From Neptuniibacter sp. UBA6509 (lineage in GTDB: Bacteria > Pseudomonadota > Gammaproteobacteria > Pseudomonadales > Balneatricaceae): DNA of 64,000 bases. The notes beneath the pieces were generated by a model that searched no databases, was not told the DNA's origin, and saw only the letters and a list, made by a program, of their open reading frames with translations. The DNA lies in the NCBI GenBank assembly GCA_002435145.1, contig DJLT01000115.1, positions 98,580-162,579 of the forward strand, read 5' to 3'. Below, piece by piece: positions 55,213-63,852 of the stretch. The position numbers were made by a program, and so were the translations under genes. The first letter of the stretch is position 1, and each line of letters opens with the position of its first letter.

Positions 55213-55821
55213 TCAGACTTTCTGCTGAGTTGCATCGTATGCCAGTTCTTCTTCTGACATTGACCATGCACCATCATTGTGACCACGGTAGATCACACGT
55301 TCGCGGAAAATGTCAGATACTTCATTGGCATCGCCTGCAAGCAACGCTTTTGTAGAACACATCTCAGCACACATTGGCAGTTTGCCTTCTGCAATACGGT
55401 TGGCACCATATTTGGCTTTCTCTTCAGGACTGTTGTCCTCTTCAGGTCCGCCAGCACAGAAAGTACATTTGTCCATCTTACCGCGTTCGCCGAAAGCTGC
55501 GTCGCTAGGGAACTGTGGCGCTCCAAACGGGCAGGCATATAGGCAATAACCACAGCCGATACACAAATCTTTGTTGTGAAGCACGATGCCATCATCTGTT
55601 TGGTAGAAGCAATCTGTAGGGCATACAGCCATACAAGGAGCATCCGAACAGTGCATACATGCTACTGAAATTGATGTTTCACCCGGTTCACCATCATTAA
55701 TGGTTACTACGCGACGGCGCTGTATGCCCCATTCAACATCGTTTTCATTTTTACATGCTGTAACACAGCCGTTGCATTCAATGCAGCGCTTTGAGTCACA
55801 GAGAAATTTCATTCTAGCCAT
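55213..55821 (-). CDS. Formate dehydrogenase iron-sulfur subunit (beta)
   Basis: 202 aa with four ferredoxin-like Cys groups: CDSKRCIECNGCVTACK, CMHCSDAPCMAVCP, CIGCGYCLYACPFG, and the split C-terminal group CTFC (about residue 117)/MCAEMC. Sixteen or so Cys give four [4Fe-4S] clusters in a wire between FdhA and the cytochrome. No Tat or Sec signal is visible, so it is likely exported bound to FdhA. GGGGT precedes ATG 55821; ATG 55812 is possible too. 13 bp after fdhA. Confidence 0.93.
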   Translation of the reverse strand: MARMKFLCDSKRCIECNGCVTACKNENDVEWGIQRRRVVTINDGEPGETSISVACMHCSDAPCMAVCPTDCFYQTDDGIVLHNKDLCIGCGYCLYACPFGAPQFPSDAAFGERGKMDKCTFCAGGPEEDNSPEEKAKYGANRIAEGKLPMCAEMCSTKALLAGDANEVSDIFRERVIYRGHNDGAWSMSEEELAYDATQQKV

Positions 55822-55834
55822 AATCTGTTACCCC

Positions 55835-58699
55835 TTAAGCCGTTGCTTTTTGAACACGACACAGAGTAACTTTCGTTTCCTGCATCTGGGTGACTGGGTC
55901 GTAACCATAAGTGGTTGCGGTGTTAGCAGCTTCACCAATTACGTATGGTGCTGCACCTGAAGGATACTTGTCAGTAAGGTCTTTACCTTGGAACATGCCG
56001 CCAAAGTGGAATGGCATAAAGACAACGCCCTCATCAACACGACGAGTAACTAATGCTTTAACGAGAACTTTACCGCCTTCAGCACCTTCTACCCACACAT
56101 CTTCGCCATCTTTAAAGCCAAGATTGTTAGCATCGACAGGGTTAACTTCAACAAACATCTCTTGTTGTAGCTCTGCTAGCCAAGGGTTAGAGCGAGTTTC
56201 CTCACCACCACCTTCATACTCAACCAGACGACCTGAAGTCAGTATGATTGGGTACTCTTTAGAAACATCTTTATCCTGAATTGATTTGTACATTGTCGGT
56301 AGACGGTACATAGATTCAGAATCGTTCCAAGTCGGGTACTTGCTAACAAGGTCGCGACGTGGAGTGTAAAGAGGCTCACGATGTAGAGGTACCTTGTCTG
56401 GGAATGTCCAAACAACAGCACGTGCTTTAGCGTTACCAAAAGGTGAGCAGCCGTGTGCGATAGCAACACGCTGAATACCACCGGAAAGATCTGTCTTCCA
56501 GTTCTTACCTTCAGCCATCTGTTTCTCTTCAGCTGTTAGGTCATCCCACCAGCCAAGTTTCTTCAGAAGTTTGTCGCTGAATTCAGGGTAGCCATCTTTA
56601 ATATCTGAATCTTTACCAAAAGATCCTTCGGCAAGAAGACTAACGCCATCACGTTCTACACCAAAGCGAGCACGGAAGGTTAAGCCGCCGTCCGCAACAG
56701 ATTTACTTGTATCGTAAAGGATCGGTGTACCAGGGTGGCCTTGTTCTGCAGTGCCCCAGCATGGCCAAGGCATGCCGTAGTATTCATCAGAAGCGGGTCC
56801 GCCTTCGCCTTTGAGAGTATCAAAGTTGAATGTGTGCCAGTTTTTCTGGTGAAGCTTAAGACGCTCAGGGCTCTGACCGGTATAACCGATAGTCCACATA
56901 CCTTTGTTGATTTCACGGGTAATGTCTTCAACAACCGGCTGATTGTTTTTGATTTCGATGTTTTTAAATAACTGCTTGTCGAAGCCCAGCTTTTTCGAGA
57001 ACAGATACATGATCTCATGGTCAGGCTTAGACTCGAACAGAGGTTCGATTACTTGATCACGCCACTGGATAGAGCGGTTTGATGCAGTAACAGATCCGTA
57101 AGTTTCAAACTGTGTACATGCTGGAATCAGATATACGCCATCTTTACGATCGGACATAACTGCTGCATGAGTTGGATATGGATCTACGATAACAAGCGTA
57201 TCAAGTTTCTCGATCGCTTTTTTCATTTCAGGTCCACGGGTCTGGGAGTTAACAGCGTGACCCCAGCAAACCATAACGCGAAGGTTATCTTTCTGATCAA
57301 TAAGTTTCTTATCTTCAAGAATACCGTCAATCCAACGAGAAACAGGGATACCCTTGTTGTTCATTGGTTTAAGTTTGCGGTAAACCGTTTGATCAAATCG
57401 ATCTTGCATCCAGCTATGATCAACATCCCACACTTTAGACCAGTGCTTCCACGCGCCATCAGACAGGCCGTAGTAACCTGGAAGAGTATGCGAAAGAATA
57501 CCTAAGTCGGTTGCGCCCTGAACGTTATCATGGCCACGGAAGATGTTAGTACCGCCACCGGATGTGCCCATGTTACCTAGAGCAAGCATTAAGATGCAGT
57601 ATGCACGGGTGTTATTGTTACCCGTTGTATGCTGTGTACCACCCATGCACCAGATAACTGTGCCCGGACGATTTTCAGCTAGCTCTTTCGCTGCACGACG
57701 CATCTGTGACTCTTTAACACCTGTTACGTTTTCAACTTCATCAGGTGTCCAGTTTTTCACTTCAGCACGTACTTCGTCCATGCCGTATACACGTTGCTGG
57801 ATGAATTGCTTATCTTCCCAGCCATTTTCAAAAATATGCCATAGCAGACCCCAGATGAAGGCTACATCTGAGCCAGGGCGAATACGTACGTATTCATCTG
57901 CGTGCGCTGCGGTACGGGTGAAACGCGGATCAACACAGATAATATGTGCTTTGTTACGTTCCTTAGCACGGAAAATGTGCTGTAGGGAAACCGGGTGCGC
58001 TTCAGCAGGGTTGGAACCAATCAAGATAATAGATTTAGCAAAATGAATATCGTTGAAAGAGTTCGTCATTGCTCCGTAGCCCCAAGTATTGGCTACGCCT
58101 GCAACGGTTGTTGAGTGACAGATACGCGCTTGGTGGTCTACGTTGTTTGTGCCCCACATTGCTGCATATTTACGGAAAAGGTAAGCCTGCTCATTGCTGA
58201 ACTTAGCTGAACCTAACCAGTAAACTGAATCTGGTCCAGATTCTTTACGAACCTGAAGCATTTTGTCGCCCACTTCATTGATTGCGTCTTCCCAGGAAAG
58301 TTTTTTCCATTTGCCATCAACAAGTTTCATTGGGTATTTTAGACGGCGATCACCATGGCCGTGTTCACGCAATGCAGCACCTTTAGCACAGTGCCCACCT
58401 GCGTTGAATGGGTGATCGAATGCAGGCTCTTGGCCTGTCCAAACACCGTTTTGAACTTCTGCATACACACCACAACCTACAGAGCAGTGTGAACAGATAG
58501 TTCTTTTTACATCAGTCGGCGCACCAGCTGATGCGGTTGCAGCTTCTGCTTGCTTCATCATGCCTGGTGACATCATGCCTACAGCTGCAACACCACCAGC
58601 AGCTACACCTGAGTTTTTCAGGAAGCGTCGGCGGCTCAAACCTAAACCTGTAGCTTTTGTGGCTGCCGCAGGTTGATTAGATTTCTTCGTTAATCTCAT
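55835..58699 (-). CDS. fdhA: Formate dehydrogenase catalytic subunit, Mo/W-bis-MGD, cysteine type
   Basis: 954 aa. Tat signal at the N-terminus (SRRRFLKNSGVAAGG), then a [4Fe-4S] site CSHCSVGCG...HCAKG, and the molybdopterin domains. The metal ligand is Cys194 in QARICHSTT, not selenocysteine (TGT codon; no in-frame TGA), with the following His. Oxidises formate to CO2 in the periplasm. C-terminal pterin domain ends QETKVTLCRV. GAGG precedes ATG 58699. 21 bp after the small Tat gene. Preference for Mo or W is not visible. Confidence 0.95.
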   Translation of the reverse strand: MRLTKKSNQPAAATKATGLGLSRRRFLKNSGVAAGGVAAVGMMSPGMMKQAEAATASAGAPTDVKRTICSHCSVGCGVYAEVQNGVWTGQEPAFDHPFNAGGHCAKGAALREHGHGDRRLKYPMKLVDGKWKKLSWEDAINEVGDKMLQVRKESGPDSVYWLGSAKFSNEQAYLFRKYAAMWGTNNVDHQARICHSTTVAGVANTWGYGAMTNSFNDIHFAKSIILIGSNPAEAHPVSLQHIFRAKERNKAHIICVDPRFTRTAAHADEYVRIRPGSDVAFIWGLLWHIFENGWEDKQFIQQRVYGMDEVRAEVKNWTPDEVENVTGVKESQMRRAAKELAENRPGTVIWCMGGTQHTTGNNNTRAYCILMLALGNMGTSGGGTNIFRGHDNVQGATDLGILSHTLPGYYGLSDGAWKHWSKVWDVDHSWMQDRFDQTVYRKLKPMNNKGIPVSRWIDGILEDKKLIDQKDNLRVMVCWGHAVNSQTRGPEMKKAIEKLDTLVIVDPYPTHAAVMSDRKDGVYLIPACTQFETYGSVTASNRSIQWRDQVIEPLFESKPDHEIMYLFSKKLGFDKQLFKNIEIKNNQPVVEDITREINKGMWTIGYTGQSPERLKLHQKNWHTFNFDTLKGEGGPASDEYYGMPWPCWGTAEQGHPGTPILYDTSKSVADGGLTFRARFGVERDGVSLLAEGSFGKDSDIKDGYPEFSDKLLKKLGWWDDLTAEEKQMAEGKNWKTDLSGGIQRVAIAHGCSPFGNAKARAVVWTFPDKVPLHREPLYTPRRDLVSKYPTWNDSESMYRLPTMYKSIQDKDVSKEYPIILTSGRLVEYEGGGEETRSNPWLAELQQEMFVEVNPVDANNLGFKDGEDVWVEGAEGGKVLVKALVTRRVDEGVVFMPFHFGGMFQGKDLTDKYPSGAAPYVIGEAANTATTYGYDPVTQMQETKVTLCRVQKATA

Positions 58700-58720
58700 T
58701 TCCTCACCTCTTCGCGGCTA

Positions 58721-58924
58721 TCAGTTACGCAATGTTTCGTAGAAACTACGAACATGCTTGGTTTCTTTGTAACCGGTACCTTCCTGTTTTTCACCGGATT
58801 CAGCCGTAGTGACTTTTGCCTGTACATTGCCTGCAACAGCAACTGCACCGACAGCTGTACTAGCCATCCCCAGTTTTTTCAGAAAGCCGCGACGACCTGA
58901 ATCAGGCTTTTCTTGCTGGCTCAT
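58721..58924 (-). CDS. Small Tat-signal protein of formate dehydrogenase loci
   Basis: 67 aa. Twin-arginine signal GRRGFLKKLGMASTAVG, then a short tail ending RSFYETLRN. Matches the class annotated as 'formate dehydrogenase region TAT target' (often called FdhX), which is found next to fdhA and whose role is unknown. ATG 58924 (after GGAG) is chosen over ATG 58942. 21 bp before fdhA. Confidence 0.88.
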   Translation of the reverse strand: MSQQEKPDSGRRGFLKKLGMASTAVGAVAVAGNVQAKVTTAESGEKQEGTGYKETKHVRSFYETLRN

Positions 58925-58998
58925 ATTTTTTCTCCGCATCAACGTAAATCAACTTCGTAGGAGCTTTTGGCTCTTACTTAGTATCAATTGCCCTGTTG

Positions 58999-59628
58999 TT
59001 ATTGTTGTCCGCCCTCACGTGCGGCAGGGGATAACTGCAGGAACCAATTATCTTCCTGTTGCATAAATGCTTGGCCCAACAAGCCTGTAGCCGTATAAAA
59101 AACAGCATGTTCAGCATTCTGCAAATCTGTAAAAAACTTTATAGTCCAGCTCTGCATATGACGCTTCCAGAACTGGTGTTGAATTTCGTAGCCTCTGCCG
59201 CTGGTGATTAGCATGCTCATCACTTCGCATAGTGCAGCAATATGATCTTCAGGCTCTTTGACATTGTCTTGTCGCTGAAAGCCGAGAACCTCAAGGTCTT
59301 CACGCAATATGGCTAATGGCTTTTCCATCAGTGAGCCGGTGAGATACCAGCAAGCAAATGGCATTAACTCGCCACGGCCAACACCTATGAAGAGATTATG
59401 GTATTCATCATCTCTTTGATTGGTGTCACTGTGCTTTGTTGCTAGCGCTAGTGTGCTCCAAGCTCTAGCCATAGGTGTGTCTTCATCTTGATCTGGCTCG
59501 ATGCTTGCCATCCACTCAGTTAGTTCCTCTGAGGGTGCACTGCGCAGTAAAGTGGCCAGTAGTGCATAGATATCAGCACGGAGCTCATCAGTTTCCTGTA
59601 GCGCTGGGGCTGCATTAATAATATTCAT
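58999..59628 (-). CDS. TorD-family molybdoenzyme chaperone
   Basis: 209 aa, all-helical. EYHNLFIGVGRGELMPFACWYLTGSLMEKPL is the conserved TorD/DmsD-like core, and EPEDHIAALCEVM carries the EPxDH motif. It should bind the Tat signal of FdhA and hold the apoenzyme during cofactor loading. 11 bp after the polyferredoxin gene. Confidence 0.9.
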   Translation of the reverse strand: MNIINAAPALQETDELRADIYALLATLLRSAPSEELTEWMASIEPDQDEDTPMARAWSTLALATKHSDTNQRDDEYHNLFIGVGRGELMPFACWYLTGSLMEKPLAILREDLEVLGFQRQDNVKEPEDHIAALCEVMSMLITSGRGYEIQHQFWKRHMQSWTIKFFTDLQNAEHAVFYTATGLLGQAFMQQEDNWFLQLSPAAREGGQQ

Positions 59629-59639
59629 AAGTTGTGCCC

Positions 59640-61310
59640 CTATAGCTCTAGTTGTTTTTCAGGGTTAGCTGTTAAGTCAGTGAAAATGTCGTTAACGCGA
59701 CAGTCTTCACACATCTTTAAGCGATTAATTGCCGGCCCCTGAAAATAAGGATGGGCACTGAGTTTTTCGATCATTTTTTCTACTGTGCTTTTCGGCGCAA
59801 AAGGCTTAGAGCATGATATGCACTCGAAAGGCTCTTCACTGTAAATTTCTACTGAGGTATTTCTTTGCTCAGAGAGCGACAGCCTAGGAACAAGCGTAAT
59901 CGCTTTTTCAGGGCAGGCTCCTTCGCATAAGCCGCATTGAACGCAGTTTTGTTCCTTGAAATTAAGTGCCGGCTTTTCTCCGCCATCGGTCAAAGATTGG
60001 GTGGGACAGACGGCCACACAGGACATACACAGTGTGCAGCTTGTGTTATTTACGGCTATTTGGCCAAAGGGAGAACCCGCCGGCAGGGCGAGGTGATCGG
60101 TATTTTCTAAATTGTTTTGAGCAATTAGGTGATCAAGTGCAGTGAACAGGGTGTCACGTTTATTGTGTGTATCGATCAGATCAATAGTTGTGATCTGTTT
60201 AATATTGGATGGCGCAGAGAAGTTCGCTATTTCAAGCTCATCTATGAGTTTTAGCTGTTCCTCTTTGTATTGAAGTCCTTCTAATATCTTCTGAGTAATA
60301 GAGACTTCTTTCTCTAGAAGTGCATTAACGACTTCAGGTAACGATTCCGTTTTTAATAATAGAACCTGTTGGGCACCACTGGCTAAACAGGTGAGCCAAG
60401 TCTCTTGTCCTGCGGCAGCCAGTTCTTCAAGTTGTACAGGAATAAAGTTACTTGGTAGCGTATCTGAAAGACGTTCGACTATTTCCAGGCCTTCTTCGTG
60501 ATCATGGAAAAGTATTACAGGTTCAGATCCCCCAAACTCTTTATAGGCACTGAGTAATTTCTGTAAGTAACTATGCATATGAGCAGGCTGAGGAAGTGCA
60601 TAGTTAATAGCACCCGTTGGGCAGGCCGTTACACAGCCGCCAGCACCATGGCACAAATGGGGATTAATATTGATAAGGTCTTTTTCGCTGCTTATTGCGT
60701 CCGCTGGGCATACGTCCAAGCAGCGAGTGCAGCCTATTTGTCCACGACTGCTATGTGCGCAAATATCAGTGTTAATTTGAAAATAGCGAGGTTTTTCAAA
60801 TTCGCCAATGTAGCTTGGAAGCTCTTCAATGATTGATGCGAGTTTGTCGCTTCCCGGGGCTACGTTGAAATAGCCTGTAGGAGCAAGCTCTGTGACAAAA
60901 TGGTTCTTTTGACCTAAGTTCAAAATAAGATCGAAATGAACTCGGTTTTGAGTGATTTTGGCAAAGTTTTCGGATTGACCGTTTTGTTCCGTGGTCACTT
61001 GGAACTGACCTAAAAATCCTTTTATCGTTTGCAGTTTTGAATGATAAACCGTGATCTCTTGGGCCGCATTTAGCGCTTTTTCAAGATGTTCTTCATTCTG
61101 ATTCTCAACAGAATCTGTAGCCAACAGAGTAATACTTGCCATGCCGCTTAACTGTTCGGCTGCAAGTCGTATCATATCTTCTGAGCCCATAATCAATAGG
61201 TGGCCATAGGTGCTGTATGTCACCGTTGCAGGCGCAAGATTATGTGGAAGCATTACGCGTTTGCGTGCTGCTACCAGGGCGTCTTTGTTGAGACTGTGCT
61301 CGTTTGTCAT
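59640..61310 (-). CDS. Large 4Fe-4S polyferredoxin of the formate dehydrogenase locus
   Basis: 556 aa. Four ferredoxin-type groups: first around Cys184 (CAHSSRGQIGCTRCLDVCP), second near residues 216-230 (CHGAGGCVTACPTG), third from Cys425 (CTLCMSCVAVCP), fourth near 455-470 (CVQCGLCEGACPEKAI). CISCSKPF and MCEDCRV near the C-terminus suggest another metal site. No signal peptide or membrane helix, so cytoplasmic. The region between the ferredoxin pairs (about 250-410) resembles no domain I know. Likely feeds or assembles electrons/cofactor for the enzyme; function unproven. GAGG precedes ATG 61310. Confidence 0.8.
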   Translation of the reverse strand: MTNEHSLNKDALVAARKRVMLPHNLAPATVTYSTYGHLLIMGSEDMIRLAAEQLSGMASITLLATDSVENQNEEHLEKALNAAQEITVYHSKLQTIKGFLGQFQVTTEQNGQSENFAKITQNRVHFDLILNLGQKNHFVTELAPTGYFNVAPGSDKLASIIEELPSYIGEFEKPRYFQINTDICAHSSRGQIGCTRCLDVCPADAISSEKDLININPHLCHGAGGCVTACPTGAINYALPQPAHMHSYLQKLLSAYKEFGGSEPVILFHDHEEGLEIVERLSDTLPSNFIPVQLEELAAAGQETWLTCLASGAQQVLLLKTESLPEVVNALLEKEVSITQKILEGLQYKEEQLKLIDELEIANFSAPSNIKQITTIDLIDTHNKRDTLFTALDHLIAQNNLENTDHLALPAGSPFGQIAVNNTSCTLCMSCVAVCPTQSLTDGGEKPALNFKEQNCVQCGLCEGACPEKAITLVPRLSLSEQRNTSVEIYSEEPFECISCSKPFAPKSTVEKMIEKLSAHPYFQGPAINRLKMCEDCRVNDIFTDLTANPEKQLEL

Positions 61311-61325
61311 CCTCTACCTCACGTT

Positions 61326-61373
61326 ACTGAAAATAGTCCTGCGATCTATCGTCGCTTCTAGCTTATTTTCAGT
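61326..61373 (-). other. Leader hairpin upstream of the polyferredoxin gene
   Basis: Perfect 10-bp arms ACTGAAAATA (61326-61335) and TATTTTCAGT (61364-61373), with a nested GCGA/TCGC pair in the 28-nt loop. On the minus strand it lies 16 bases before the start codon, just before the ribosome binding site, so it could control translation of the formate dehydrogenase operon. No molybdenum-cofactor riboswitch pattern was recognised. Confidence 0.5.
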
Positions 61374-61508
61374 CTCGACTTTGAACCCCTGAAGGTTTTA
61401 GTCGTATTTTGTATTTATATAAAGCAAAGGCGGAACCAGAAATTCGGGCAAGAAAGTCTTGTTTACGGTGTCTGGGTCGGCTGCTTTGCCGTGAATTGGT
61501 TTTGATGG

Positions 61509-61521
61509 GGACATTCTGTCC
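61509..61521. promoter_or_regulatory. Palindrome GGACATTCTGTCC upstream of the polyferredoxin/fdh operon
   Basis: Arms GGACA/TGTCC with 3-bp centre, in the context TTTGATGGGGACATTCTGTCC. It lies 199 bp upstream of the polyferredoxin start. A matching sequence occurs at 62774-62788, upstream of DUF3305 and fdhD, so a shared regulator is likely. Confidence 0.6.
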
Positions 61522-61585
61522 AAAGTTTCTTTTGGGTTGCGTCATATGGATACTGATCTAAGCGGAACTGCTATTTCTTCGTTGA

Positions 61586-62200
61586 TTAGCCTTCGAGATC
61601 TGCATCCCCTAAATCATCAGTTTCTTCGTACTCATTTGTATAGGAAGTTATTGAATCCTCAGGTTTTTTATCTGTTTCTTCTGAGCTATGTTCTGCTGTT
61701 GTATCGTCATCACTCTCTAATGATTCTGAAAGTTCAGTTTTTATCTCTTCTTCCTTCTCATTTACCCAGCTTCTAAGTTTGTCTACGACTGCTTTTGTAA
61801 GCTCTGGCATTTTGCTGAAATCTTCATCGTAATCGTTCAAGCCATCTCGGATGTTAAACTCAGGTAGAAGAAATAGTTTTCGTAGAGCAAGTCCTCTTAG
61901 TTCTTCGCTTACCCCAGGAGATAGAAACTGTTTAAAATCTGAGTCCTGATCAAGGCTGTCTATGTCAGGCATATCTTCGTCGGTTAGTTGTGGTTCTTCT
62001 AATTCAGATGGGGTGGTTGATTCGGTGTTGCTATCTAGATCGGTAATCGTATCTGTAGGACTTTGGTTTTGTGTCTCGAGTGTTTCTAATTGTTGATTTT
62101 GAGAGCTGTCTATCTCCTGGACTTCACTCTCTTCAGTCTGTCCTTGTTGTTCTGTTTTTCGCTGTGACCAGCGTGATAAAAATGAACTGTTATCTTTCAC
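61586..62200 (-). CDS. DUF3306 family protein of the formate dehydrogenase locus
   Basis: 204 aa. DUF3306 is recognised by FLSRWSQRK at the start and PEFNIRDGLNDYDEDF further in. Highly acidic low-complexity stretches flank it (about 20-75 and 150-204). Not exported, no membrane helix; function unknown. GTG 62200, after AAAAGGAC; it overlaps DUF3305 by 11 bp, indicating translational coupling. Usually found with DUF3305 and fdh genes. Confidence 0.85.
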   Translation of the reverse strand: MKDNSSFLSRWSQRKTEQQGQTEESEVQEIDSSQNQQLETLETQNQSPTDTITDLDSNTESTTPSELEEPQLTDEDMPDIDSLDQDSDFKQFLSPGVSEELRGLALRKLFLLPEFNIRDGLNDYDEDFSKMPELTKAVVDKLRSWVNEKEEEIKTELSESLESDDDTTAEHSSEETDKKPEDSITSYTNEYEETDDLGDADLEG

Positions 62201-62648
62201 TGCTGCGTCCTTTTCCTTTTTTCTTCTTTTTCTTACCTTCGTCGATTAGCTCTCCATGAATTCCTAGATAGGTATCTATCCAACATTGAAGTGCTTCAGG
62301 CATTGGGTACTCAAGTAGTTGGTGTTCTCCATCCATGAAGGATGCAGCATCATCTTGGCTAGCGGTGATGTTAACGGGTGTGAATCCACCAGCGACCTCA
62401 TCTTCATGACAAAGAATAAATAGATGGGGAGATGTTGAATTTAAATTGAAACGATATGCAGTGCGTTCATCTTTATGCAGATCCAGTGTTAGGTGATAGT
62501 TTCCATCTTTCTCTAACCCATTTGGATCCTGATGCGGTAGGAGTTCATTTATCTGCCAGCGTTCGCTTTCCCAGCCATTAACTTCTACTGTTTCGCTTTT
62601 TAGGCTGATTTGAAGTGGCCAGCTGCTACTGGTTCTTTGTGCGCTCAT
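62190..62648 (-). CDS. DUF3305 family protein of the formate dehydrogenase locus
   Basis: 152 aa. DUF3305 is recognised by WPLQISLKSE, LTLDLHKDERTAYRFNLNS and HLFILCHED. ATG 62648 is chosen because AGGAGC is six bases upstream; a reading from 62780 adds 44 unlike residues. The C-terminus is very basic (six Lys in a row, then Gly/Arg), while its partner DUF3306 is acidic, so the two may bind each other. Role unknown. Confidence 0.85.
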   Translation of the reverse strand: MSAQRTSSSWPLQISLKSETVEVNGWESERWQINELLPHQDPNGLEKDGNYHLTLDLHKDERTAYRFNLNSTSPHLFILCHEDEVAGGFTPVNITASQDDAASFMDGEHQLLEYPMPEALQCWIDTYLGIHGELIDEGKKKKKKGKGRSSER

Positions 62649-62773
62649 TGAATTGCTCCTATTTGCATGACCTGCTATTTCTTGCAAGTGCTGGGCCACC
62701 CTTGGAATCTGAGGGGTTATTTGCATTCTTGTGGAAAACAATGACAGGAGTTGGGTCATTATGTTTGTTTGAT

Positions 62774-62788
62774 GGGACATTATGTCCC
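62774..62788. promoter_or_regulatory. Palindrome GGGACATTATGTCCC between DUF3305 and fdhD
   Basis: Perfect 6-bp arms with a 3-bp centre, extended by T/A to 17 bp. Context GTTTGATGGGACATTATGTCCC closely matches the site at 61509-61521 (both have TTTGATGGG and GACATTNTGTCC). It lies 126 bp before the DUF3305 start and 150 bp before fdhD, so it may serve both divergent units. A second small dyad AGTC-TTA-GACT overlaps the region just after it (about 62789-62799). Confidence 0.65.
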
Positions 62789-62937
62789 AGTCTTAGACTG
62801 GTTTAATTTATTTTATGTGGCTTTCTGCTGTGTGTTTTATATAGGTAGCCCTAGTAAGTTCTGAGGATTAGCCAGTTAGGAACAGTATTTGCTAATAACC
62901 TTGTAAATGATGCGATTAAACACAGTGGTTATCTCAA

Positions 62938-63852
62938 ATGAAGGCACAATCGTCACCGATTACTTTAAGTAAAGCGTCTGCAGAATTGACTGAATCAGTT
63001 CATGTCTTGGATGAGCGAGGGGAGCCAAGATTAGTTCATATAGCGTGTGAAAGGCCTCTAACTATTTATCTTAATAAGCGAGAGATCGTTACGCTGATGA
63101 CACTGGGGAGTGATCCGGAAGCACTAGTGTTAGGTTACCTAAGAAACCAAGGGTTTATTACTTCATTAGATCAACTAGTGGCTATTCAGGTGGATTGGGA
63201 TGTTGACGCTGCTGCGGTTGTCACCCATGAAGACCCAGAGGGTTTAGAAGAAAAACTTCAGCAGCGCACAGTGACAACGGGATGTGGTCAGGGAACGATG
63301 TTTGGCAAATTAATGGATAAGATAGCGGAAGTTTCGCTTCCCGATGTTTCATTAAAACAAAGTACGGTCTATGCATTGCTTGATAATTTAAATCGTCACA
63401 ATGAAACATATAAAAATGCAGGGGCTGTACATGGTTGTGCTATTTGCCAAGGTGAAGAGGTTGTTGCTTTCGTTGAGGATGTTGGTAGACATAATGCCGT
63501 TGATACCTTAGCTGGAAGAATGTGGCTTGAAGGAATAGATGAAGACAATAAGATCTTTTATACCACGGGGCGGCTGACTTCTGAGATGGTTATAAAGGTT
63601 GCGCAGATGGGGATTCCTGTCTTGTTATCGCGCTCAGGTGTGACTCAGATGGGGCTTGGTCTTGCGTGTGAGCTTGGGATTACTATGTTGGCTAGAGCCA
63701 AGGGAAAGCATTTTTTGCAGTTTAGCGGAGAGTCATCTTTGGTGCTTGATGCGATACCTGAATCTAGAGGAGTGTCTTCAAAGAAAGTGCTTCAATCAGA
63801 GGAGAAGGCTAAGCTAAAAAAGGCTAACCTTAAAACTGGTGCGGCTTTATGA
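62938..63852 (+). CDS. fdhD: FdhD, sulfurtransferase for formate dehydrogenase
   Basis: 304 aa. Conserved VTTGCGQGT and HGCAICQGE (Cys167 and Cys170, the sulfur-transfer pair). Transfers sulfur from IscS-type desulfurase to the molybdenum cofactor of FdhA; without it the enzyme is inactive. Divergent from the DUF3305 gene. ATG 62938 has a weak ribosome binding site. Its stop overlaps the following regulator gene (ATGA). Confidence 0.95.
   Translation: MKAQSSPITLSKASAELTESVHVLDERGEPRLVHIACERPLTIYLNKREIVTLMTLGSDPEALVLGYLRNQGFITSLDQLVAIQVDWDVDAAAVVTHEDPEGLEEKLQQRTVTTGCGQGTMFGKLMDKIAEVSLPDVSLKQSTVYALLDNLNRHNETYKNAGAVHGCAICQGEEVVAFVEDVGRHNAVDTLAGRMWLEGIDEDNKIFYTTGRLTSEMVIKVAQMGIPVLLSRSGVTQMGLGLACELGITMLARAKGKHFLQFSGESSLVLDAIPESRGVSSKKVLQSEEKAKLKKANLKTGAAL

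Noticed and set aside
61311..61585. Molybdenum-cofactor riboswitch before the formate dehydrogenase operon
   Set aside because: A hairpin exists (61326-61373) but I cannot match the described Moco RNA pattern; kept only as a hairpin.
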